From an uncultured Ectothiorhodospiraceae bacterium (GTDB lineage: Bacteria > Pseudomonadota > Gammaproteobacteria > UBA6429 > Thiohalophilaceae), in the NCBI GenBank assembly GCA_947259575.1, contig CAMYMU010000002.1:62001-126000 (forward strand): 64,000 nucleotides of DNA, given 5' to 3'. Positions 39,439 through 46,927 of the stretch are shown here, in pieces. How positions within the stretch are numbered: position 1 is the stretch's first letter; each line of letters starts with the position of its first letter. Position numbers and translations under genes: made by a program. Under the pieces are notes generated by a model. The model was not told the DNA's origin, made no database searches, and saw nothing but the letters and a program-made list of their open reading frames with translations.

Positions 39439-40281
39439 ATGAAACACTATATTGTACGTTTTGGACTGGTTTTACAGCTTTTATTAATGTTCGGTCTGTC
39501 ACAGACAGCTGGCGCGACGACAGATTCGGCGAAAAACGAATTCCCGGGTCGGGCTAAATACCCCAATGTCCCTGTTATTAGCAAGACAGCCTTGATGGCT
39601 CAATATAAAGACGTCGTCATTGTTGATGCACGCTCCAGCCTGGAGTTTGAAACGCTGCGTGTCAAAGACGCTCTGAATATTCCGGTTGCCAGTAAGACCT
39701 TTGTCGAGCAAGTCAAAGCGCTGCGTGCAACGACTAACAAACCCATCGTTTTTTACTGTAATGGTCGTACTTGTATGAAATCATACAAAGCCGTCAAGCT
39801 ATGTAAAAAGAACAACATCCAAAACACGATTGCTTACGATGCGGGGATGTTTGAGTGGGCGAAGAGCTTTCCAACACATGCCGCTCTGTTTGGTCAAAGC
39901 CCTATCCGCTCAAGCTATATAATAAGTAAGCAAAAGTTTCAGGCACATAGCTTAAGCCCGAATGAATTTAGTGAAGAAATTTATAAGCGTGGTAAGAAGA
40001 CCCTGGTTGTGGATATTCGTGATAAATATCAACGTGGTGCGGCGGGCTTTTTCCCAAGCCAGGAACTTTGGGCCAGCCTTGATGATCGCGCGAAACTGAA
40101 TGCATACATTAAGCAAGCCAAAGAAGAAAATCGTGCCTTATTTATTTATGACGAAGTGGGTAAACAAGTACGTTGGTTACAGTATGCCCTGGAGAAGGAA
40201 AATATTAAAAATTACTACTTCATGGCAACAGGTGCTAAGGGTTATTACAAGCAAATGATGAGTGAGTTTGGTATCCAGTAA
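39439..40281 (+). CDS. Periplasmic tandem rhodanese-like protein
   Basis: 280 residues from the ATG at 39439, which opens directly on a signal peptide (MKHYIVRFGLVLQLLLMFGL..AGA); an earlier ATG at 39391 would put 16 residues in front of it. The first rhodanese domain is complete, with catalytic Cys107 in FYCNGRTC. The second domain (about 185-275, LVVDIRDKYQRGA, then LFIYDEVGKQ) has no cysteine at the active-site loop. It probably handles sulfane sulfur or binds a partner in the periplasm. Divergent from hemN and followed by a terminator. Confidence 0.85.
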   Translation: MKHYIVRFGLVLQLLLMFGLSQTAGATTDSAKNEFPGRAKYPNVPVISKTALMAQYKDVVIVDARSSLEFETLRVKDALNIPVASKTFVEQVKALRATTNKPIVFYCNGRTCMKSYKAVKLCKKNNIQNTIAYDAGMFEWAKSFPTHAALFGQSPIRSSYIISKQKFQAHSLSPNEFSEEIYKRGKKTLVVDIRDKYQRGAAGFFPSQELWASLDDRAKLNAYIKQAKEENRALFIYDEVGKQVRWLQYALEKENIKNYYFMATGAKGYYKQMMSEFGIQ

Positions 40282-40301
40282 ACTCTCTACAATTTAAAAC
40301 T

Positions 40302-40350
40302 AAAACCGGTGATAGTCTTGTGCAATGCGCAAGCTGTTACCGGTTTTTTT
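40302..40350 (+). terminator. Rho-independent terminator after the rhodanese gene
   Basis: AAAACCGGT (40302-40310) pairs with ACCGGTTTT; an inner CTTGTGC / GCGCAAG stem lies between, and the 3' arm runs into seven Ts. Confidence 0.8.
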
Positions 40351-40582
40351 ATGCGTGATTGACTATAAGAATATTATTATATCGTTATCCTGAAAGCTTA
40401 AAAACGGGATTTAATTACATCATTACTATACCAATCAATTAAGTTATTTTATGATGTGATTAGTTATAACAAAAAACTATTACAGGTCTCAGGCAAATCT
40501 TGCCGTCTTTGCCTCAAAGGAAGTTCATTTAACAGGGAACCTGTAAGTGAATAATAAATAACTACTACCTTAGGAGGCAATC
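40351..40582 (+). promoter_or_regulatory. Structured leader upstream of the symporter operon
   Basis: No gene. From 40480 the sequence can fold into a compact unit: TTACAGGT (40480-40487) pairs over 51 nt with ACCTGTAA (40539-40546), and inside it AGGCAAA (40491-40497) pairs with TTTGCCT (40508-40514). The same GGCAA arm can instead pair with a nearer TTGCC (40500-40504), so two alternative hairpins exist. A ribosome site AGGAGG follows at about 40572. This looks like a leader with regulatory potential; I match no known riboswitch class. Confidence 0.4.
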
Positions 40583-40837
40583 ATGTCTGGTTCAGCTGGT
40601 GATTACTGGAAGGCCAATATTCGACTCGTCTCGATACTATTAGCTATCTGGTTCGTTGTTTCATATCTCTTTGGCATCATCCTGGTTGATGTTCTTAATC
40701 AAATACAGATCGGTGGTGTTGGGCTTGGATTCTGGTTTGCACAACAGGGTTCGATCTTTACTTTCTTGATCCTAATTTTTGTTTACGCAAAAAAAATGAA
40801 CGCTCTGGATCGTAAATTTAACGTTCACGAAGATTAG
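40583..40837 (+). CDS. DUF4212 small subunit of a sodium/solute symporter
   Basis: An 84-residue membrane protein with two helices (about 13-35 and 45-68, the second ending in VYAKKMNALDRKFNVHED). DUF4212 proteins are encoded immediately before VC_2705-type sodium/solute symporters and are thought to be their small subunit. TAGGAGGCAATC is a strong ribosome site. Nine bases separate it from the symporter gene. Confidence 0.88.
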   Translation: MSGSAGDYWKANIRLVSILLAIWFVVSYLFGIILVDVLNQIQIGGVGLGFWFAQQGSIFTFLILIFVYAKKMNALDRKFNVHED

Positions 40838-40845
40838 GGGGTTAC

Positions 40846-42687
40846 ATGGATTTACAAACATTAACCTACCTCTTCGTGGGTGGGACTTTCGCGCTGTATA
40901 TAGGTATTGCTATCTGGGCACGTGCTTCAACAACCGGTGAGTTTTATGTTGCTGGTAAAGGTGTTCACCCTATAGCAAACGGTATGGCAACTGCGGCAGA
41001 CTGGATGTCTGCGGCTTCATTTATTTCGATGGCCGGATTGATAGCCTTTAAAGGTTATGATGCCTCGGTTTACTTAATGGGCTGGACAGGTGGTTATGTA
41101 TTACTAGCCATGTTGTTAGCACCTTACTTACGTAAATTCGGCAAGTTCACCGTTCCAGAATTTATAGGTGAGCGTTATTACTCACAGACGGCACGCGTGG
41201 TAGCCGTTATCTGTCTCATCGTCGCATCGATTACTTATGTAATTGGTCAGATGAAAGGTGTGGGTGTCGCCTTCGGTCGTTTCCTTGAAGTAGACTTTGA
41301 AGTAGGCGTACTGGTTGGAATGTCGATCGTATTTATTTACGCTGTTCTCGGTGGTATGAAAGGTATTACTTATACACAGATCGCACAGTATTGTGTGCTT
41401 ATCTTTGCCTATACCATTCCTGCTATCTTTATCTCTCTGACTTTAACCGGCAATCCTGTACCTCAACTTGGTTTAGGTAGTGAGCTGGCCGATGGCAGTG
41501 GATACATGTTGGCGAAGTTAGACACGGTGATGATGGAACTGGGCTTTAAAGCCTACACGGTACAAAAGGGGACGAGTTTAAACATGGTGTTGTTAACGCT
41601 GTCCCTGATGATCGGTACAGCAGGTTTACCTCACGTAATTATTCGTTTCTTTACAGTGCCAAAAGTACGTGACGCACGTGCCTCAGCAGGCTGGGCGTTA
41701 GTCTTTATCGCTATCTTATATACTACTGCACCTGCCGTTGGCTCTATGGCTCGCCTTAATATGATCAACACTGTCAACGGTGTTGACTCACAAGGTACGG
41801 CCTACACTGACTTACCGAGCTGGTTCAAACGTTGGGAAAATACCGGTTTATTAGCCTGGTACGATCATAACGGTGATGGCAAGGTACAACATGCCGCTGG
41901 TAGTGCGTTTAAAGGAAAACCCAAGTTTGTTGCAAACGAGGATGGTTCCGCCAAACGTGGTGGCTATGAAGAACGGGTCGTTAGTAATCCAAGCGATGGT
42001 GGACGTAAAGAAGGAGCACCTTTTGCCAATGAGATCTATGTCGATAGAGACATCATGGTACTTGCTAATCCGGAGATCGCTGACTTACCGTTCTGGGTGA
42101 TTGCCCTGGTCGCAGCCGGTGGTCTTGCTGCAGCCTTATCAACGGCAGCGGGTCTACTCTTAGCCATATCCTCGGCGATTTCCCATGACTTGCTAAAAGG
42201 TATATTGCGGCCAGATATATCAGAAAAGCAGGAACTTCTGGCAGGCCGGATCGCGATGGCTGGTGCGATTATCGTGGCCGGCTACCTCGGGATGAACCCG
42301 CCGGGCTTTGCGGCGCAAGTGGTTGCGTTGGCATTCGGTCTGGCGGCTTCGTCTATCTTCCCGGCACTGATGATGGGTATCTTCTATAAGAAGATGAACA
42401 ACACGGGTGCAGTTGCAGGTATGTTAGCAGGCCTGGGTTCAACGCTGATATACATCTTCATCTATAAAGGTTGGTTCTTTATACCTGAAACCAATAATCT
42501 GGCGAATACCGCAGATAACTGGGTAATGGGTATTCAACCTGAGTCATTCGGTGCGGTTGGTGCTCTGATTAACTTTGTGGTGGCGATTATTGTTAGTAAA
42601 GTAACTGCTGCACCGCCCGAGCATATTCAACACCTGGTTGAAGATATTCGGGTTCCGAAAGGGGCTGGCGCAGCTAGCGGTCACTAA
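40846..42687 (+). CDS. Sodium/solute symporter of the VC_2705 (ActP-like) family
   Basis: A 613-residue transporter of the sodium/solute symporter family, with 13 or so helices; the substrate is probably a short-chain carboxylate (acetate, pyruvate or similar), judged from relatives only. Signatures: ASTTGEFYVAGKGVHP, ADWMSAASFISMAG, and GLAAALSTAAGLLLAISSAISHD. A large hydrophilic insertion (about 310-400) contains DHNGDG at 340-345, an EF-hand-like calcium loop. Ends at a terminator. Confidence 0.92.
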   Translation: MDLQTLTYLFVGGTFALYIGIAIWARASTTGEFYVAGKGVHPIANGMATAADWMSAASFISMAGLIAFKGYDASVYLMGWTGGYVLLAMLLAPYLRKFGKFTVPEFIGERYYSQTARVVAVICLIVASITYVIGQMKGVGVAFGRFLEVDFEVGVLVGMSIVFIYAVLGGMKGITYTQIAQYCVLIFAYTIPAIFISLTLTGNPVPQLGLGSELADGSGYMLAKLDTVMMELGFKAYTVQKGTSLNMVLLTLSLMIGTAGLPHVIIRFFTVPKVRDARASAGWALVFIAILYTTAPAVGSMARLNMINTVNGVDSQGTAYTDLPSWFKRWENTGLLAWYDHNGDGKVQHAAGSAFKGKPKFVANEDGSAKRGGYEERVVSNPSDGGRKEGAPFANEIYVDRDIMVLANPEIADLPFWVIALVAAGGLAAALSTAAGLLLAISSAISHDLLKGILRPDISEKQELLAGRIAMAGAIIVAGYLGMNPPGFAAQVVALAFGLAASSIFPALMMGIFYKKMNNTGAVAGMLAGLGSTLIYIFIYKGWFFIPETNNLANTADNWVMGIQPESFGAVGALINFVVAIIVSKVTAAPPEHIQHLVEDIRVPKGAGAASGH

Positions 42688-42705
42688 GTTGTAACTGAGA
42701 TACAG

Positions 42706-42732
42706 AAAAGCCCCGTTAAACGGGGCTTTTTT
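42706..42732 (+). terminator. Rho-independent terminator after the symporter
   Basis: GCCCCG / CGGGGC stem with TTAAA loop (42710-42726) followed by six Ts. Confidence 0.9.
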
Positions 42733-42905
42733 GTCTTTGATGGATTAATATAAGTCCCTGAAGCGATGCTGACTTTGTTAAAACAAATCTCATAATGCTT
42801 TTTTACTTTATGTAAAATCTGCTTATTCGATTTGTTTTGCCGTGTCATCATCCGCTTGATCGGCTTATTAGTTTTTTGCGTAAAAGTTGGTTTTACGGGT
42901 TAAAA

Positions 42906-44777
42906 ATGGATATCGAACTACAAGAAATTCATGATTTTATTGCGCGGAATACTCTGTTCGACGAGCTACCAGATTCTTCGCTTGCGATTTTAGTTAAGAA
43001 CATTACCATTCGCTATTTACGCCGTGGCCAGGTGTTTCCTCCCGAAGGTCTGCCAAAAAAGCATTCACCAGAAAAGCATCTATATATAGTACGGAGTGGG
43101 GTTATCACGCTGCGGGATGCGGAAGGTAATTTAATAGAAAAACTCGCAGAAAATGACAGTCACATATCGCAATGTCTTGAGGTGTCCACAAAGACGACGG
43201 GATTGGCGAATGAAGACAGCCTTGTTTACCTGATCCCCTGTTCACTTATAAAAACCTTACGTGAAGAGTCTACCGGGTTTAATAGTCATTTTCTAAGTTC
43301 AGCCGAGCATCGCATGAAGCATGCAGTGGAAAAGCGCCAACAACGTAGTGACTCGCAAAATGCCATGCGTTATCTGGTGTGCGACCTGACCGATCGAAAA
43401 CCGGTAATGGTCCAGTCCAGTGAAACGATTGCAAATACAGCAACTATTATGACAACGGAAAATGTATCATCCGCCCTGGTTATGGAAGGAGAAAACCTGG
43501 TTGGTATGATCACCGATCGTGATTTACGCAGTCGTTGCATTGCTGAAAAGCTGGACACACAGAGTCCGGTTGCGACGATAATGACAAAAGACTTGATTAC
43601 CGTTGATGATAAGACAATTCTTTCAGAGGCATTGTTATTAATGACACGTAATCAGATTCAGCATTTACCCATTTTAAAAAACAAACAACCAATTGGTAAT
43701 CTGAGTGTGTCAGACGTTATCCGTCATCTGGGAACCAATGCAGCCTTTATTGCCAGTGATATCGAAAAAGCCAATAGTCCTGAAGCACTTGCAAAGATAA
43801 GCCAGCGCTTACCCGAGTTACACGTGCAGCTTGTGATTGCCAATACCTCGGCCAGCCAAATTGGTGAGATCTTTTCCATGATTACTGATTCCATAACCTG
43901 TCGCTTGTTAAAACTGGCAGAGGAGAAACTGGGCCCCGCGCCAGTACCTTATCTTTGGTTAGCGGGTGGTTCGCAGGGGCGAAACGAACAGACCTCACAC
44001 TCCGATCAGGATAATGCCCTGTTTATTGATGACAGCATGAAACCCGATGATGATAAATACTTCAAGGCGTTAAGCACATATGTAAGTGATGGTCTCAATG
44101 CATGTGGTTATGTTTACTGCCCTGGTGATGCCATGGCGACTAATCCGGAATGGCGTCAGCCTGTAGCAGTATGGAAAAAGTATTTTAGTAACTGGATTGA
44201 ACGGCCCGAAAAGAAAGCGCTCATGTTAGCAAGCATCTTTTTTGATTTGAGGCCGGTCTATGGTGAAACGGCTTTGTTCGATGATGTGCAGGCAAGCATG
44301 CTAAACGCTGCGCAAGAAAATGGAATCTTTATTGCGTATTTGGTAGCTAATGCATTAACACATCGCCCACCGCTGGGTTTTTTCCGCAACTTTGTTTTAA
44401 TCCATGATCAGGAACACGATAACACGTTAGATGTAAAACACCGCGGTATTGTTCCGATTATAGATATCGCCAGAGTCTTTGCATTATCGAAAGGTATCAA
44501 AGCGGTAAATACAGTGGAACGCCTGCAGGCAGCTTGTGAATGCGGTGCAATGAGTAAGGAGATGAGTGAAAACCTGATTGATGCACTGGAATACATCGCG
44601 ATGCTGCGTAACCAACACCAGGTGGAACGGATTCGTGCGGGTAAGCCCGCTGACAATTATCTTGACCCGAAATCACTAAGTGGTCTGGAAAGAGGGCACC
44701 TGAAAGATGCGTTTGCGATTATCAAGTCTATGCAGGAAGTCCTGGAAAATCGGCACCAGACTGGGCGAATTGCCTGA
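42906..44777 (+). CDS. Cyclic nucleotide/CBS/DUF294 nucleotidyltransferase-like regulator
   Basis: 623 residues from the ATG at 42906; an in-frame ATG at 42837 would add 23 unusual residues. Domains in order: cyclic-nucleotide-binding-like fold (about 10-135), two CBS motifs (about 165-285), a DUF294 nucleotidyltransferase (GGSQGR at 354-359, DxD at 367-369 in SDQDNALF), and the DUF294 C-terminal domain. This GlnD-like architecture is often encoded beside the DUF4212-symporter pair, so a control role over that transporter is plausible. Overlaps nothing; exonuclease follows by two bases. Confidence 0.9.
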   Translation: MDIELQEIHDFIARNTLFDELPDSSLAILVKNITIRYLRRGQVFPPEGLPKKHSPEKHLYIVRSGVITLRDAEGNLIEKLAENDSHISQCLEVSTKTTGLANEDSLVYLIPCSLIKTLREESTGFNSHFLSSAEHRMKHAVEKRQQRSDSQNAMRYLVCDLTDRKPVMVQSSETIANTATIMTTENVSSALVMEGENLVGMITDRDLRSRCIAEKLDTQSPVATIMTKDLITVDDKTILSEALLLMTRNQIQHLPILKNKQPIGNLSVSDVIRHLGTNAAFIASDIEKANSPEALAKISQRLPELHVQLVIANTSASQIGEIFSMITDSITCRLLKLAEEKLGPAPVPYLWLAGGSQGRNEQTSHSDQDNALFIDDSMKPDDDKYFKALSTYVSDGLNACGYVYCPGDAMATNPEWRQPVAVWKKYFSNWIERPEKKALMLASIFFDLRPVYGETALFDDVQASMLNAAQENGIFIAYLVANALTHRPPLGFFRNFVLIHDQEHDNTLDVKHRGIVPIIDIARVFALSKGIKAVNTVERLQAACECGAMSKEMSENLIDALEYIAMLRNQHQVERIRAGKPADNYLDPKSLSGLERGHLKDAFAIIKSMQEVLENRHQTGRIA

Positions 44778-44779
44778 TC

Positions 44780-45469
44780 ATGTGGTTTAAATCATTAGAT
44801 CAAAATAAAAAACGAAAACGATTACTGGATAAAACCCCAGCGGGCGCGTTGCGTGATTATTACCAAACACCGTTCCCGGCTCCAAAATCAAAAGTAGCAG
44901 ATATTCCTTTAGTCGTACTGGATTTCGAGACGACCGGTCTAGACATCAAATATGATCATATTGTCAGTGTAGGGTTAATTGAGATTAACCAGTTGGGTGT
45001 TAATTTGGATTCAGCATGGCATGAAATTATTAAAACCTCACGCGACCTGCCGGAACAAAGTACCGTCATTCACGAAATTACAGACGACATGGTTAACTTG
45101 GGTGAAGAGGTTAATTTAGTTTTTGAAAAGCTACTTAGTCGTTTAAAAGGCCACGTTCTGATTGCTCATCATGCACAAATCGAACTAGGTTACCTAAAGA
45201 AAATTAGCAAGGAATTATATCAACAGGATTTTATCATCCCAGTAATAGATACACAGGTACTTGCCAAAAGACAGTTACAAAGAGAGCAAGTCACCCTTGA
45301 GAAAAATAGCCTGCGTTTATTTAACTTACGTAAAAGATACAAGTTACCTGCCTATAAGGCGCATAATGCATTGAGTGATGCATTATCGACAGCAGAATTA
45401 TTTCTTGCACTGATGGCTGATTTATATCCTGGGCTGGATTGTAGGCTCAAGGATTTGTTAAAAAATTGA
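44780..45469 (+). CDS. DnaQ-type 3'-5' exonuclease
   Basis: 229 residues of the DEDDh exonuclease family. Asp48 and Glu50 in LVVLDFETTGLD, the HAQIELGYL aspartate-like motif, and HNALSDALSTAEL (His..Asp) are visible. It is longer at the N terminus than DnaQ and lacks the alpha-binding tail, so it is more likely an independent nuclease. It starts two bases after the DUF294 gene and belongs to that operon; the shared neighbourhood is conserved in many gammaproteobacteria. Confidence 0.88.
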   Translation: MWFKSLDQNKKRKRLLDKTPAGALRDYYQTPFPAPKSKVADIPLVVLDFETTGLDIKYDHIVSVGLIEINQLGVNLDSAWHEIIKTSRDLPEQSTVIHEITDDMVNLGEEVNLVFEKLLSRLKGHVLIAHHAQIELGYLKKISKELYQQDFIIPVIDTQVLAKRQLQREQVTLEKNSLRLFNLRKRYKLPAYKAHNALSDALSTAELFLALMADLYPGLDCRLKDLLKN

Positions 45470-45470
45470 A

Positions 45471-45899
45471 TCAACTATCCTGTTTCTTTTTGCTAACAGC
45501 ATTGTAAATACGTTCAGCAATACGAAGTGAAAGATAGTATTTAATTGCATTACCCCGAAATGCCTGGACTGTACCAATTAGCAAGGCAGCGATTAAATAG
45601 CCAACCAGAGCTAGACTGCTTATCGTTACAACCCTATGAACCGTTGCTTCAGTACTTGGGAACTGTGAAAAGTAGATCGCAATAACAAGGCTGGTAATGA
45701 CAAAGAAAAGTTGTATGGTAAAAGCCAGGTCCGCTGCGCGTAGCGCAATGGTTTGTGCTAAATCCATTCGCCGCCAATAGAATATAAAGAACAAAATAAG
45801 AGGCAATACTGTACTAGCAACAGGATGGGCGAATATACCCATGAGTGCCATTATGGGGGCTAAAGCGGCATAGTGTTTTTCCTGTTGAACCATCGACAA
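45471..45899 (-). CDS. DUF4870-like membrane protein
   Basis: 142 residues with four hydrophobic segments (about 12-24, 30-42, 60-78 and 95-113) and the Tic20/DUF4870-like pattern LAPIMALMGI, PLILFFIFYWRRMDLAQTIALRAADLAF and AFRGNAIKYYLSLRIAERI. Function is unknown. It ends one base after the convergent exonuclease gene. Confidence 0.68.
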   Translation of the reverse strand: MSMVQQEKHYAALAPIMALMGIFAHPVASTVLPLILFFIFYWRRMDLAQTIALRAADLAFTIQLFFVITSLVIAIYFSQFPSTEATVHRVVTISSLALVGYLIAALLIGTVQAFRGNAIKYYLSLRIAERIYNAVSKKKQDS

Positions 45900-45988
45900 A
45901 TTCTATTGTTATTTTTTATTTGTTTATCATGACAAGAGCCTGGTGAATTTACAACTAGAAGAGATAAAAGAGGTAAATTAGGAAACCA

Positions 45989-46738
45989 TTATTTACGCCA
46001 GATACGTAAAGCCAATGGCCAGCTAATGGCACGCTCTTGCTCACTATCCCCCCAGGCCGTCACAAGATCCTTGAATATTAGTTCGATGGGATTACTTTGT
46101 TGATCAGCTTCATAAGCTTTAACCGCAGACCAGGTATTTAAATAACCAATCAGTTGGTCTAGCTTCCAATGCGCACTCATTTCAAACTTAGGAACGTCGA
46201 GCTCTTGAAAAGGGAAGTGGATATCTTGATAACCGCTTTCTACCAGGGCGCGTTCAGGCGGCCAGTAGGGACCAAGTAAGTTAGAATATAAATAGTTGAC
46301 TACTACGTCTATCTGCGGATTAATGGTTAATAGGTTATAAGTCCAGACCGCCAATACACCTTGGTCAACCAAGACTCTATCGGTTTCAAGCGCAAATTTA
46401 TCTAGATCAAACCAATGTATAGCTTGAGCAACAACGATTAGATCAATTGATTGATCGTCAATACCCGATTTCTCAGCCGTTGTAACTCTATACTGAATGT
46501 TTTTTTGTTGTTGTGCCTGATTAATCTGGTTTTCACTCGCATCTGTAGCGATGATCTGTTTGTAATATTTAGCTAATTGCTTAGCCGCTTGTCCATTACC
46601 AGTAGCACAGTCCCAGGCGTAGTTATGGTGTTCAGTCAGGTGGGATAAATGGAAATATAACTCATCCGGGTATTCTGGACGAAATAGAGCATAGTCCTGG
46701 GAATGGTCGGAGAAGTAATCATTGAAATTAGAAGGCAT
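45989..46738 (-). CDS. SAM-dependent methyltransferase, unknown substrate
   Basis: 249 residues of the class I fold. Motif I is AWDCATGNGQAAKQL; motif II QIIATDAS, and VVAQAIHWFD follows. The DYALFRPEYPDELYFHL start and WTYN pattern resemble trans-aconitate-methyltransferase-like enzymes, but I would not name a substrate. Monocistronic. Confidence 0.85.
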   Translation of the reverse strand: MPSNFNDYFSDHSQDYALFRPEYPDELYFHLSHLTEHHNYAWDCATGNGQAAKQLAKYYKQIIATDASENQINQAQQQKNIQYRVTTAEKSGIDDQSIDLIVVAQAIHWFDLDKFALETDRVLVDQGVLAVWTYNLLTINPQIDVVVNYLYSNLLGPYWPPERALVESGYQDIHFPFQELDVPKFEMSAHWKLDQLIGYLNTWSAVKAYEADQQSNPIELIFKDLVTAWGDSEQERAISWPLALRIWRK

Positions 46739-46927
46739 TCGTCAGAATAACTTATTCATAGAGTAATATGTGTTTACTGCTTTGTATCAAATCCGATCAG
46801 TACTGTGTACAAAGAAAGATTAGTGGTAAAAACAAAGTATTTGGTAGTTAGATATGGAAGGTCTTGTTGTATTGATGGAGTGCTTTTTCTTTTATGGCTT
46901 TTTGGATGTGAAAACATAGTCTTCGGG

